Assembly (NCBI GenBank): GCA_045651685.1
Contig: JAZRSV010000027.1
Coordinates: forward strand, 27,306 to 91,305
Reading direction: 5' to 3'
Source: CAKVLS01 sp045651685
Lineage (GTDB): Bacteria > Bacillota > Clostridia > Christensenellales > UBA1242
Length of the DNA: 64,000 nucleotides
The position numbers and the translations under genes are program-made. Under the pieces are notes generated by a model. It saw only the letters and a program-made list of their open reading frames with translations. It was not told where the DNA came from and did not search any database. Position 1 is the stretch's first letter. The number at the start of each line of letters is the position of its first letter. Shown piece after piece: positions 7,323 to 15,467 of the stretch.

Positions 7323-8204
7323 TTGTCGTGGCAGTGTATGCTTTTTGTTAAAATAGCTAAAAATAGCAAAGCAAAATAACAAGCTAGACATGATAACATA
7401 ATACAAACTATACCTAACAAACCAGCTGCAAATAAAAAATATCAAACCGCAAATAAGATATCCCTTTGTCTTTTGTTTGCAAAAGGCAATATCAAAAAGG
7501 GCTTTTAGCGTATACCGTTTTTGCTTTTCAAATATTACTTTTTGTGGTGGTGTTGAGTTGGTTGGTTCTAATAATTTTAAGAAGACTTCTTCGATTGTTA
7601 ATATTGATATTTTTGTAGTTGCTATTGTGCTTGCCAAAAGCGATGTTTCTTTGTCTACATCGCAGCACAAAATTATCAATTTGCTTGGCATGTTTTTTTG
7701 TTGTTTGTATATAGCAAGTAGAGCGGTTTTGTTTAGAGTTTCTTGGTCAAAGTATGGATAAATAGATAGGGCAGAATTGTCTTTTTCGAGCAGTATGCTT
7801 CTATCTTGTACAATGCAGTTAATATGTTTTTTTATTATACTCTCAAAAAAAGCAATATTGTCTTGCCATGTAGCAAACAAAAGGTTGTTTTTGGTTGTTT
7901 GTATTTGTATTGCTTTTTGTTTGGTTAGCTGCTGTTTGTTGTTGCGTTTTGTTAATAATATTGTTATTATTTTATAACTACCATAGCCCAATAAAATGCT
8001 TAACAATAAGCAAGTTAGTAGGTTGTATACAAAGTACCTTAACCATACAAAAAATATAAAAGTTAATATGACAAACAAAAACCAATTATCGATAATTTTG
8101 CCAAAATATAGTTTTTTCATATTAGCATTATTGACAAATGTTTTTAATAATAAACAAATGGGTAAAAAGTTTGTTAAATAATATTGCTTTTTTTTGTTAA
8201 ACAT
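7320..8204 (-). CDS. Four-helix membrane protein with cytoplasmic middle domain, unknown function
   Basis: Up to 294 residues. Two hydrophobic segments sit at about residues 40-80 and two at the C-terminus (about 248-290), enclosing a soluble, Lys-rich domain of about 140 residues. This layout leaves the middle domain, and both termini, probably in the cytoplasm. The start is uncertain: neither ATG 8204 nor the internal ATG at 8120 has a Shine-Dalgarno. Upstream of 8120 the sequence AATAAT lies exactly six bases before the ATG, as at the suspected leaderless genes elsewhere in the window. It is inserted between yhbY and rsfS on the opposite strand. I do not recognise the family. Confidence 0.7.
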   Translation of the reverse strand: MFNKKKQYYLTNFLPICLLLKTFVNNANMKKLYFGKIIDNWFLFVILTFIFFVWLRYFVYNLLTCLLLSILLGYGSYKIITILLTKRNNKQQLTKQKAIQIQTTKNNLLFATWQDNIAFFESIIKKHINCIVQDRSILLEKDNSALSIYPYFDQETLNKTALLAIYKQQKNMPSKLIILCCDVDKETSLLASTIATTKISILTIEEVFLKLLEPTNSTPPQKVIFEKQKRYTLKALFDIAFCKQKTKGYLICGLIFFICSWFVRYSLYYVIMSSLLFCFAIFSYFNKKHTLPRQ

Positions 8205-8240
8205 ATTATGATAAATATATAAATAAAAATTAGGAGAAAG

Positions 8241-8792
8241 ATGATGGATCTATTTGAACAAGTTGTGCTTGCTGGCAAAGCATTAGAAGACAAAAAGGCA
8301 GTAGACATAACAGTTATTGATGTGTCAAAAACATCTACAATAACAAGCTATGTTGTTATAGCTACAGCTACAAGCAACACTCATGCCAAAGCATTGCTAG
8401 ACAATGTGTACGAAAAAATGCAAGAACAAGGTATCGAAGCATACCATAAAGAAGGTTATGGTCAAAGCGAGTGGGTAGTACTTGACTTTGGTGATTTTAT
8501 TGTTCATATCTTTACTCAAGAGTTGAGAGAATATTACAATTTAGAAAAATTGTATCAAGATGGCAAAAATATGCGCAAGTTTGAGAGTATCTTAAAAGAT
8601 CTTTTGGCAAAGCAAAAAAAGCAAGAAAAGCTTGAACAAAAGCAAACAAAAAAGATGGCAAAAACTCAAAGCAAAAAAGAAAAACCAGAAGAAAAAAAGA
8701 CATCATCAACCTCAAAAGAAAAGAAGGCAAAAACATCATCAAAAACTTCTAAAAAAACAACTACAAAAGCAAAAACTAAAAAAGCAGAATAG
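8241..8792 (+). CDS. rsfS: Ribosome silencing factor with lysine-rich C-terminal tail
   Basis: 183 residues. Residues 1-118 are a complete RsfS/Iojap domain (I-D-V-S-K-T-S-x-I-T-S-Y-V-V-I-A-T near 26-42, and E-W-V-V-L-D-F-G-D-F-I-V-H-I-F near 77-91), which binds L14 and blocks subunit joining. Typical RsfS proteins end near there. This one adds about 60 residues almost wholly made of K, T, S, A, E and Q, a disordered basic tail like those of histone-H1-type proteins. Two ATGs (8241, 8244) follow AGGAGAAAG and either could be used. A terminator follows the stop. Confidence 0.93.
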   Translation: MMDLFEQVVLAGKALEDKKAVDITVIDVSKTSTITSYVVIATATSNTHAKALLDNVYEKMQEQGIEAYHKEGYGQSEWVVLDFGDFIVHIFTQELREYYNLEKLYQDGKNMRKFESILKDLLAKQKKQEKLEQKQTKKMAKTQSKKEKPEEKKTSSTSKEKKAKTSSKTSKKTTTKAKTKKAE

Positions 8793-8798
8793 TATTAA

Positions 8799-8829
8799 AA
8801 AATCTCACCATTTTGGTGGGATTTTTTTT
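8799..8829 (+). terminator. Intrinsic terminator after rsfS
   Basis: ATCTCACCA / TGGTGGGAT hairpin (one G.T pair) followed by a run of eight T. Confidence 0.8.
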
Positions 8830-8859
8830 GATAAAATATATATTATTGTGGTTAATCGT

Positions 8860-8889
8860 TTGTATTTTTGTGGTGGGGTTTGATATAAT
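8860..8889 (+). promoter_or_regulatory. Promoter of the PAP2 gene, likely giving a leaderless mRNA
   Basis: TATAAT (8884-8889) with an extended TG-A before it; a weak TTGTAT lies 18 bases further upstream. Only six bases separate the -10 box from the ATG at 8896, and no Shine-Dalgarno is present, so transcription should begin at or next to the A of ATG. Confidence 0.6.
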
Positions 8890-8895
8890 TATTAC

Positions 8896-9822
8896 ATGGA
8901 AATAGAGATCATTAAAGGCATACAACAAGGTGCTAATGTTTTTTTTGACAATTTCTTTTTGGGTGTGACATATCTGGGTGACACTATGTTTTTTATTGTA
9001 GCGATGGCTCTTTTGTACTGGTGCTATGATAAAAAATTTGCCTTTAACTTTGTTATTGGTTGTGGGGTTTCGATTTTGGCAAACAATGCATTAAAAATTG
9101 CCTTTAATAGACCTAGACCATATGTTGCAAATAGTCAAATAGTAGACTATACACACTCAACTGGTGGCTCGTTTCCTAGTGGACATGCAAGCTCTATCGC
9201 AGTTATGTCTAGTATGCTGATGTGTGAGGTTAATGCAAAAAGCAAAATAAAATGGCAAAAGCTAACAGTTAATATTATTTTGCCTATAATTTGTGTTTTG
9301 GTTGCCTTTTCTAGGATGTATCTTGGTCAGCATTATTTGACAGATGTATTGGTTGGTCTTGCTATAAGCGGCATAATAGGTATGTTGTGGCACAAGTTTT
9401 GCTTTGTAAAAAGTGACAAAGAACACATATATGCCTTATTTGCTTTGCCAGTGTTAATTGGTGCGTTATTTATCTTTGTAGATGAATTGCTTTTGACAAC
9501 TGGTCACAAGATGATATGCATGCTTATTGGCTTGTGTGTTGCTATTATTGTTGGTTATTATTTAGAAAAAAAATATATAAGACTAGACTATTCTTCTGAT
9601 AAGTTGTGGTTTGTTATAACAAAAGCAGTTGTCGGTGGTGGTGTGGCTGTTGGATTATATTTTTTGTTAGAAAATATTTTGCCACAAATTGTGCTTATAA
9701 AATTTTTTATAGGTATAATTTTGGGCTTATGGATAACTTTTGGCTCAATGCTAGTTTTTAGAGCTATTGCTAGTTGGGCAAGACTTAATAAAAAAGGTGA
9801 AGATGATGCAAGTATCAAATAA
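8896..9822 (+). CDS. PAP2-family membrane phosphatase
   Basis: 308 residues with about eight hydrophobic segments. The three-part PAP2 active site is complete: K67-x6-R74-P75, P-S-G-H (94-97) and S-R140-x5-H146-x3-D150. These enzymes remove phosphate from lipid pyrophosphates or phosphatidic acid on the outer face of the membrane. Undecaprenyl-pyrophosphate recycling is a reasonable guess given the wall genes downstream, but the substrate is not shown by sequence. The family core ends near residue 165, and the extra C-terminal 140 residues add further membrane helices. Its 3' end overlaps tsaE by 20 bases, so it heads the tsaE-tsaB-rimI unit. Confidence 0.9.
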   Translation: MEIEIIKGIQQGANVFFDNFFLGVTYLGDTMFFIVAMALLYWCYDKKFAFNFVIGCGVSILANNALKIAFNRPRPYVANSQIVDYTHSTGGSFPSGHASSIAVMSSMLMCEVNAKSKIKWQKLTVNIILPIICVLVAFSRMYLGQHYLTDVLVGLAISGIIGMLWHKFCFVKSDKEHIYALFALPVLIGALFIFVDELLLTTGHKMICMLIGLCVAIIVGYYLEKKYIRLDYSSDKLWFVITKAVVGGGVAVGLYFLLENILPQIVLIKFFIGIILGLWITFGSMLVFRAIASWARLNKKGEDDASIK

Positions 9823-10222
9823 TGTAAACAAAACATTATCAATAGCAAAAACTTTTGCAAAAAAACTAAAAGCAGGCGATGTAGTTATTTTGTGCGCAGA
9901 CCTTGGTAGCGGCAAGACTGTTTTTGCCAAAGGTGTTATTGCTAGCTTTGGTATAAAAGATCCTGTCACAAGTCCTACTTTTACTATTGTTAATTCTTAT
10001 CAAAATGACAAGATGAATATTTATCATTTTGACATGTATAGATTAGAAGATTATGAAGAGGCTTTGGCTGCAGGTCTGGACGAATTGATCGAAGACAAAA
10101 ATGCTATCAAAATAATAGAGTGGCCAGAAAAGTGCCCAGAATTATTGCCAGAGCATTATTATAAAGTGTCGATAGAAAAAGTAAACGACACAACTCGCAA
10201 CATTTCGTGGGAGGAAGTATAG
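9803..10222 (+). CDS. tsaE: tRNA t6A synthesis ATPase TsaE
   Basis: 139 residues starting at the ATG-ATG pair at 9803/9806 behind GGTGA; the reading frame opens earlier inside the PAP2 gene. It is a P-loop ATPase with Walker A D-L-G-S-G-K-T (33-39), a T-S-P-T-F segment and H-F-D-M-Y-R-L, all typical of TsaE. It acts with TsaB and TsaD to make N6-threonylcarbamoyl-adenosine at position 37 of ANN-decoding tRNAs. tsaB starts 1 base after its stop; tsaD is not in the window. Confidence 0.96.
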   Translation: MMQVSNNVNKTLSIAKTFAKKLKAGDVVILCADLGSGKTVFAKGVIASFGIKDPVTSPTFTIVNSYQNDKMNIYHFDMYRLEDYEEALAAGLDELIEDKNAIKIIEWPEKCPELLPEHYYKVSIEKVNDTTRNISWEEV

Positions 10223-10223
10223 T

Positions 10224-10901
10224 ATGAATATTTTAGCAATAGATACTTCAAACTCAAATTTGTTAGTTGGGCTAAAAACAACTGCAGGTCAGTATTGCAG
10301 TAGTCCAGTCACAACTTCAAAACATCTAGAAACATTATTGCCAAATGTAGAAGAACTATTAGAGCAAGCACAAATGCAACCTGTCAATCTTGATATTGTC
10401 GGTGTAGTTGTTGGCCCGGGATCTTTTACTGGTATACGCATAGGCGTTGCTACAGCAAAAGCTTTTATGAGTTGTTATAAAAATCTAAAATGTATCGCAG
10501 TAAACTCACTAGAGCTTTTGGCATATAATACTTTATCAAAGTCAAATAGTATAGGCAATGTTATATGTGTTATACCTAGCACATTGCGCAAGTATTATGT
10601 TGGCGTTTATCGTGGCAAGCAAGCATTGCAGCCAGACAAAATTATGGAGACTGCGCAACTGCAAGAGTTGATACAATCTACTGGTTATCAAGTCGTAGCA
10701 CCTAGTGGTGTTAGTTTGGATTTTTGTGATAACTTGCAAAATGTTAGCGTAGACCATCAAGATTTGTTTGACTATATACAAAGAGCTATCATTGATAATA
10801 AATTTGTAAATATTAATGAGCTAAAACCTTATTATTTAGGTTTGTCTCAAGCAGAATTAGATTTATTAAAAAAGGAAGAAAATAATGGCTCAAATATTTA
10901 G
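10224..10901 (+). CDS. tsaB: tRNA t6A synthesis scaffold TsaB
   Basis: 225 residues, with the ASKHA-type start M-N-I-L-A-I-D-T-S-N and the V-G-P-G-S-F-T-G-I-R-I-G motif (about residues 71-82) that marks TsaB/YeaZ. It is the catalytically inactive partner that dimerises with TsaD. It begins 1 base after tsaE and ends 17 bases inside the acetyltransferase gene, so the three are translationally coupled. Confidence 0.96.
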   Translation: MNILAIDTSNSNLLVGLKTTAGQYCSSPVTTSKHLETLLPNVEELLEQAQMQPVNLDIVGVVVGPGSFTGIRIGVATAKAFMSCYKNLKCIAVNSLELLAYNTLSKSNSIGNVICVIPSTLRKYYVGVYRGKQALQPDKIMETAQLQELIQSTGYQVVAPSGVSLDFCDNLQNVSVDHQDLFDYIQRAIIDNKFVNINELKPYYLGLSQAELDLLKKEENNGSNI

Positions 10902-11328
10902 ATGTGATGATCGCCACTACGATCAAATGTTTGAAGTGCACAAAGAGTGTTTTGGCGAAGAAGCAATGCCAGAAAACATCTTTATGGATGAGATAAACAC
11001 TCCTAGTAGAATTTACTTTGTCGCGCTAGATGATCAAACCCAAGAAGTTATCGCTTATGCAGGTGCATGGAATACAGGCAGTGATTATTCTATAATCAGT
11101 GTCGCTACAAAACCTACACATGTAAGAAGGGGTATAGCTACAAGATTGTTAAAAAGATTGATCGAAGACGCTAGAGAAAAAGAAATTTTTGCTCTATCTC
11201 TTGAGGTTAATGAGTTTAACGAACCTGCTATCAAGCTATATCGCAAGTTGGGTTTTATCATAACTAATACTCGCAAAAATTATTACAAAAATAACGCTTC
11301 TGCGCATATAATGTGGTTGTATTTATAA
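10885..11328 (+). CDS. rimI: GNAT acetyltransferase, RimI-like
   Basis: 147 residues, a single GNAT domain. The acetyl-CoA loop is visible as V-R-R-G-I-A-T-R-L-L (about residues 77-86), with S-L-E-V-N and the N-x-P-A-I-K-L-Y-R-K-L-G-F signature after it. RimI acetylates the N-terminus of ribosomal protein S18. The assignment leans on its position overlapping tsaB, which is the classic tsaB-rimI arrangement. Another small-molecule or protein N-acetyltransferase remains possible. Confidence 0.85.
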   Translation: MAQIFRCDDRHYDQMFEVHKECFGEEAMPENIFMDEINTPSRIYFVALDDQTQEVIAYAGAWNTGSDYSIISVATKPTHVRRGIATRLLKRLIEDAREKEIFALSLEVNEFNEPAIKLYRKLGFIITNTRKNYYKNNASAHIMWLYL

Positions 11329-11360
11329 GACTTTGAAATTTGCAAAAAAGAGAGACTTTT

Positions 11361-12092
11361 TTGTTGATTTATAAAGATACAAAAATTAATTATAAAGTTT
11401 GTGGCGATGGCAAAAAATATATTTTGTTTTTGCACGGTTGGGGTGGTAGCATAGCTAGTTTTGCATATATGCAACAAGTTTTTGCAACCAACTACTCTTG
11501 TATTAGTGTAGACTTTCCGCCGTTTGGAGAGAGTGGCTCGCCACAACAACCTTGGACATTGCAAGACTATGCAATAATGATAATCAATCTTATAAAGCAT
11601 CTTGGCATAGATAAGGTAAACATTGTTTGTCATTCGTTTGGTGCGAGAGTTGCAATATATTTGGCCGCGCTCACCACTTTGGTAGATCGCTTGGTTATAA
11701 TAGACGGTGCTGGCATAAAGCCTAAAAAAAATATTTTTAAGCAAATAAAGATAGCTCGTTATAAGTTTTGTAAAAAACTTGTAAAAATAAAGCTACTAAA
11801 GTCAAATTATCTAAACAAATTTGGTAGCGAAGATTATAAGCAATTATCGCCAGTTCAAAAACAAACTTTCAAAAATATTATAAACTTTGATCAAACTAAT
11901 ATGCTAAAGTATATAAAGTGTGATACACTTTTGTTGTGGGGTAAAGATGACAAAGATACTCCTATGTATATGGCAAAGCGTATGCACAAGCTTATACCTA
12001 ATAGCGCTTTAATAACTTATAGCGGTGGGCATTTTGCTTATCTTGAGCATATGGCAAAGTTTTGTATTGTAATTAATCAATTTTTTATATAA
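11361..12092 (+). CDS. Alpha/beta hydrolase
   Basis: About 243 residues from a TTG start at 11361 (or 11364), placed 6-7 bases after AAAGAGAG; an earlier in-frame TTG at 11340 contains that site and is less likely. Family features are H-G-W-G-G (oxyanion region), nucleophile Ser in V-C-H-S-F-G-A-R, an Asp in L-W-G-K-D-D-K-D, and His in S-G-G-H-F-A-Y. The substrate is unknown. It sits between the t6A genes and murF with gaps of 32 and 14 bases, suggesting one long operon from the PAP2 gene through murF. Confidence 0.85.
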   Translation: MLIYKDTKINYKVCGDGKKYILFLHGWGGSIASFAYMQQVFATNYSCISVDFPPFGESGSPQQPWTLQDYAIMIINLIKHLGIDKVNIVCHSFGARVAIYLAALTTLVDRLVIIDGAGIKPKKNIFKQIKIARYKFCKKLVKIKLLKSNYLNKFGSEDYKQLSPVQKQTFKNIINFDQTNMLKYIKCDTLLLWGKDDKDTPMYMAKRMHKLIPNSALITYSGGHFAYLEHMAKFCIVINQFFI

Positions 12093-12106
12093 AGGTAAAA
12101 ATTTTT

Positions 12107-13747
12107 ATGCATTTCTTTTCGTGGACAAATCCTCATATGTATATAACAATGCTACTAGCACTACTAAATGGTGTAGTGTTGTTGTTTGCTGCGTATAAGT
12201 TCTTTCAAATTATTCAGTTGTCTGGCTATAAGATAAAAGGTTATTTTATCTGGCTAAAAGACACCAAGGCAAAGTATGTGTCACGAATTTTGACATTGTG
12301 CTTTTTGAGTTTGGCTTGTAGTTTGGTGACTAACGCATTGTTTAATGTAAAATATTATACTCCTGGTTTGTACTTTTCTTATCTTGGTTTGATATTTTAT
12401 ACTTACTTTAGTGTTATCTTTTGCATTAACCTATATTCTGCTCCAAAAAAAGTGCCGCTAAAAAATACTACTCGTATGATAAGACTTAATATTGTCTTGT
12501 ACATATTTGTAGTTGTTATAACATTTGTTTTGATAGCTGTTGCTGCAGAATATTTGCCACCATTATTTCACATTTCTTTTATATGTATAACACCAATGCT
12601 TTTGCCTATTTTGGTGCCATGTGTACACTTGTTGTTGGTGCCGTTAGAAAATTTGATAGTGGCAAAATATGTGTGCGAAGCAAAGCGTAAACTAAAAAAA
12701 TATCCAAACCTAATCAAAATTGGTATTACTGGTAGCTATGGCAAAACTAGCACAAAGTATATACTTAATACAATTTTGTCTCAAAAATACAATGTATGTA
12801 TGACACCACATAGTTTTAATACAATAACAGGCTTGTCAAAGGTTATTAATGATTATCTAAAACCTCAAAACCAAGTATTAATAACAGAGATGGGTGCTCG
12901 CAATGTGGGAGATATCAAAAAACTTGCATCATTTATTAATCCAAAATATGGCATCATAACCAATATTGGTTCGCAACATTTGTTGTCATTTGGTAGTGTA
13001 GAAAATATCGAAAAAACCAAAAACGAACTTATAGAAGTGTTGCCACAAGATGGCTTTGCCGTATTTAATGGTGACAACGAAGGCGCAAAAAGATTGTATG
13101 ACAAATGCTCTATCAAAAAGGCAGTTGTTGGCAATTGTGAGGGCAGCAGTGTTGGATATAGCAGAATTAGAGTTGACCAAAACGGCACACACTTTACTCT
13201 AAATATCGGCGAAGAAAAAATTAATTGCAATACCAAATTAGTAGGTAGACACAATGTCGAAAATATTATTTTGTGTGTATGTATTGCTTTAGAGTTTGGA
13301 CTTACTTTGGACCAAATCAAGCAAGGTATAAAGATGTTAAAGCCAGTACCACATAGGCTAGAGATGTTTACTAACGAAGCTGGTATGACAATTTTGGACG
13401 ACTCTTACAACGCTAGCGTAGAGGGTTCTCAAGTAGCGCTAGAAGTATTGAGTAAGTTTGGCAATAGAAAAATTATTGTCACACCTGGTCTTGTCGAACT
13501 TGGCTCTCAAGAAAAACAAGCCAACTATGATTTTGGCGTAAGAATGACCAAAGTTGCAGATTATATTATTATTGTTAATAGAGTTAACAAAGACAGTATT
13601 ATCAAAGGTATCGAAAGTACCAAGTTTAATATGACAAGGGTTTATCAAGCCGAAACTCTAAACGATGCAAAGCAACTGCTAAAAGGCATACTTGTATCAG
13701 GCGATGCAGTGCTATTTGAAAATGATTTGCCTGACAATTATATTTAA
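12107..13747 (+). CDS. murF: Membrane-anchored MurF-type Mur ligase
   Basis: 546 residues in two parts. The first about 190 residues hold four to five hydrophobic segments. From about residue 200 there is a Mur ligase core with G-I-T-G-S-Y-G-K-T-S-T (P-loop Lys213), a central E-M-G-A-R-N-V-G-D-I-K segment and the C-terminal L-D-D-S-Y-N-A-S motif. MurF adds D-Ala-D-Ala to UDP-MurNAc-tripeptide. Ordinary MurF is about 450 residues and soluble, so the N-terminal membrane block is extra; fused forms exist in Clostridia. The next gene, ddl, makes its D-Ala-D-Ala substrate, supporting MurF over MurE or MurC. Confidence 0.88.
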   Translation: MHFFSWTNPHMYITMLLALLNGVVLLFAAYKFFQIIQLSGYKIKGYFIWLKDTKAKYVSRILTLCFLSLACSLVTNALFNVKYYTPGLYFSYLGLIFYTYFSVIFCINLYSAPKKVPLKNTTRMIRLNIVLYIFVVVITFVLIAVAAEYLPPLFHISFICITPMLLPILVPCVHLLLVPLENLIVAKYVCEAKRKLKKYPNLIKIGITGSYGKTSTKYILNTILSQKYNVCMTPHSFNTITGLSKVINDYLKPQNQVLITEMGARNVGDIKKLASFINPKYGIITNIGSQHLLSFGSVENIEKTKNELIEVLPQDGFAVFNGDNEGAKRLYDKCSIKKAVVGNCEGSSVGYSRIRVDQNGTHFTLNIGEEKINCNTKLVGRHNVENIILCVCIALEFGLTLDQIKQGIKMLKPVPHRLEMFTNEAGMTILDDSYNASVEGSQVALEVLSKFGNRKIIVTPGLVELGSQEKQANYDFGVRMTKVADYIIIVNRVNKDSIIKGIESTKFNMTRVYQAETLNDAKQLLKGILVSGDAVLFENDLPDNYI

Positions 13748-13813
13748 TAACAAAACTTGCAATCAATAAATATACTACTTATATAAAATATATTTATTTT
13801 TTGCGAGGTGTTT

Positions 13814-14983
13814 ATGAAAAAAAATATTGTAGTTTTGTTTGGTGGCAAAAGTGTCGAGCATGACATTTCTGTTATAACTGCTATGCAAACTATAAACAAT
13901 CTGGACAAACAAAAATATACCATCTACCCAGTTTTTATAGACAAACAGGGTGGATGGTTTTTTAGTGAAAAATTTTTTGATATCAAGGGTATAATAAACT
14001 TTGATCCAAACTCAAAAGCTGCATGCAAAGTTTGTATGCTGTGTGGTGACAATTCGCTTTATTTTGTAGTCAAAAATAAGCTCAAAAAACAAGCAACTAT
14101 TGACTGTATAATTTGTGCTACCCATGGTGGTTTGGGCGAAAATGGTGCATTACAAGGCTTTTTAGAACTTGTTGGTGTGCCTTATACTGGTTGCGATGTG
14201 TTATCTAGTGCTATTTGCATGAACAAACTTATAACAAAGCAACTACTAAAAAACAATAATATTGATGTGTGCAAATATGACTGCTTTAGCTCGTATCAAA
14301 TAACTAATAATATATCAGAAGTTATAAGCAATATTGATAAGGCGTTTGATTATCCTATAGTGACAAAGCCTTGTAGTCAGGGCAGCAGTATTGGTATTAG
14401 TTATGTATCTAACAAGAGCCAGTTAAAAAAGGCATTGCAACTTGCTGCAGAGTTTGACCAAACTGTTTTGGTTGAAGAAGCCGTGCAAAATTTAGAAGAA
14501 ATTAATGTGTCTGTATTTGAGGTTGATGGCAAGGTAGAAACTTCTGTATTAGAAAAGCCCAAGACTCAAAAGCACTTTTTAGACTTTGACGAAAAGTACT
14601 TAAAAAACGCTTCGAGCAAAAAGTCTGGTATGTCTAGCCTTGCAAGAGAACTGCCAGCAAAGTTAGATGTAAACACTAAAAATAAAATAATAGAAATGGC
14701 AACAAAAACTTATAAAGTATGTCATTGTAGTAGTGTAGTGCGAATAGACTTTTTGATTAACAAAAAAACAAACCAAGTATATGTCAACGAGGTTAACACA
14801 ATACCAGGTTCGTTAAGTTTTTATTTGTGGCAATACGATAGGTACAAGTTTAATAAGCTTTTAGACAAACTCTTACAACAAGCTATTGATGTTTTCAAAA
14901 ACAAAAATAGCAAAAGTGTAGTTTATAACACAAAGGTGTTAGAAAATTTTTCTATCAATATGGCAGGTAATAAGTTAAAATAA
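13814..14983 (+). CDS. ddl: D-alanine--D-alanine ligase
   Basis: 389 residues from ATG 13814 (GCGAGG upstream); an in-frame GTG at 13808 overlaps that site. It is an ATP-grasp enzyme: the N-terminal L-F-G-G-K-S-V-E-H-D-I-S motif, A-T-H-G-G-L-G-E-N-G-A-L-Q-G, K-P-C-S-Q-G-S-S-I-G (ATP loop) and N-E-V-N-T-I-P-G-S-L (metal/phosphate site) are all present. It joins two D-alanines for peptidoglycan precursors. It stands 66 bases after murF. Confidence 0.96.
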   Translation: MKKNIVVLFGGKSVEHDISVITAMQTINNLDKQKYTIYPVFIDKQGGWFFSEKFFDIKGIINFDPNSKAACKVCMLCGDNSLYFVVKNKLKKQATIDCIICATHGGLGENGALQGFLELVGVPYTGCDVLSSAICMNKLITKQLLKNNNIDVCKYDCFSSYQITNNISEVISNIDKAFDYPIVTKPCSQGSSIGISYVSNKSQLKKALQLAAEFDQTVLVEEAVQNLEEINVSVFEVDGKVETSVLEKPKTQKHFLDFDEKYLKNASSKKSGMSSLARELPAKLDVNTKNKIIEMATKTYKVCHCSSVVRIDFLINKKTNQVYVNEVNTIPGSLSFYLWQYDRYKFNKLLDKLLQQAIDVFKNKNSKSVVYNTKVLENFSINMAGNKLK

Positions 14984-14986
14984 TTG

Positions 14987-15304
14987 TTATATAGATAGTT
15001 TGTTTATTATGCTGTTTACAATGTCGTCATTGTGGCCAAAACTCATAATTTTTATACTGTTTATAATAAACTCTTTTTCTTGTGGGGTAAAGTATGTGGT
15101 TGATAGTTTGTAGTTTTTGTCTATACCTATGCCACCATTTTTGCCAACATATGTGATAGTAGGCACTCCAGCTGTTTCGATATCATTAAGATATCTATAT
15201 ACAGTGCGGGTGCTTATTTCATATTTTTGCGCAAGGTCGCTAGCTTTTATTCTGTCTTTTTTGAGCAGTTCTAGCACGATTGATAATATAAGATAATTTT
15301 TCAT
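14987..15304 (-). CDS. Short DeoR/YafY-type HTH regulator lacking a ligand domain
   Basis: 105 residues from ATG 15304. The first about 55 residues are a winged HTH of the HTH_11/YafY type (L-L-K-K-D-R-I-K-A-S-D-L-A, I-S-T-R-T-V-Y-R-Y-L-N-D-I). About 50 residues follow, instead of the usual WYL sensor domain, so this is either a truncated or a minimal regulator. It is convergent with ddl (3-base gap) and divergent from the GH95-like glycosidase gene, which it may control. The ATG has no Shine-Dalgarno but a consensus promoter ends six bases before it. Confidence 0.75.
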   Translation of the reverse strand: MKNYLILSIVLELLKKDRIKASDLAQKYEISTRTVYRYLNDIETAGVPTITYVGKNGGIGIDKNYKLSTTYFTPQEKEFIINSIKIMSFGHNDDIVNSIINKLSI

Positions 15305-15310
15305 ACATGC

Positions 15311-15339
15311 ATTATATAACAAAAATTTTACTTTGTCAA
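15311..15339 (-). promoter_or_regulatory. Consensus promoter placing +1 on the ATG of the HTH gene
   Basis: On the minus strand TTGACA (15339-15334), a 17-base spacer and TATAAT (15316-15311): a perfect housekeeping promoter. Six bases then precede the ATG at 15304, so the mRNA should be leaderless. Confidence 0.75.
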
Positions 15340-15467
15340 ACAAATGTTCGATAAATCGCAGCTGGCAATAAAACCGCAAAAAAAGTATAAAATAATAAAT
15401 AGTTATATTTTACATTTAGTTTTTTTAATGTTATACTGATTTTGTATAATAAGGAAGTGTTTAATTT

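Noticed and set aside
8116..8204. Firm choice of start for the membrane protein at 7320-8204
   Set aside because: Neither candidate has a ribosome site; I list the longer form and mention the other.
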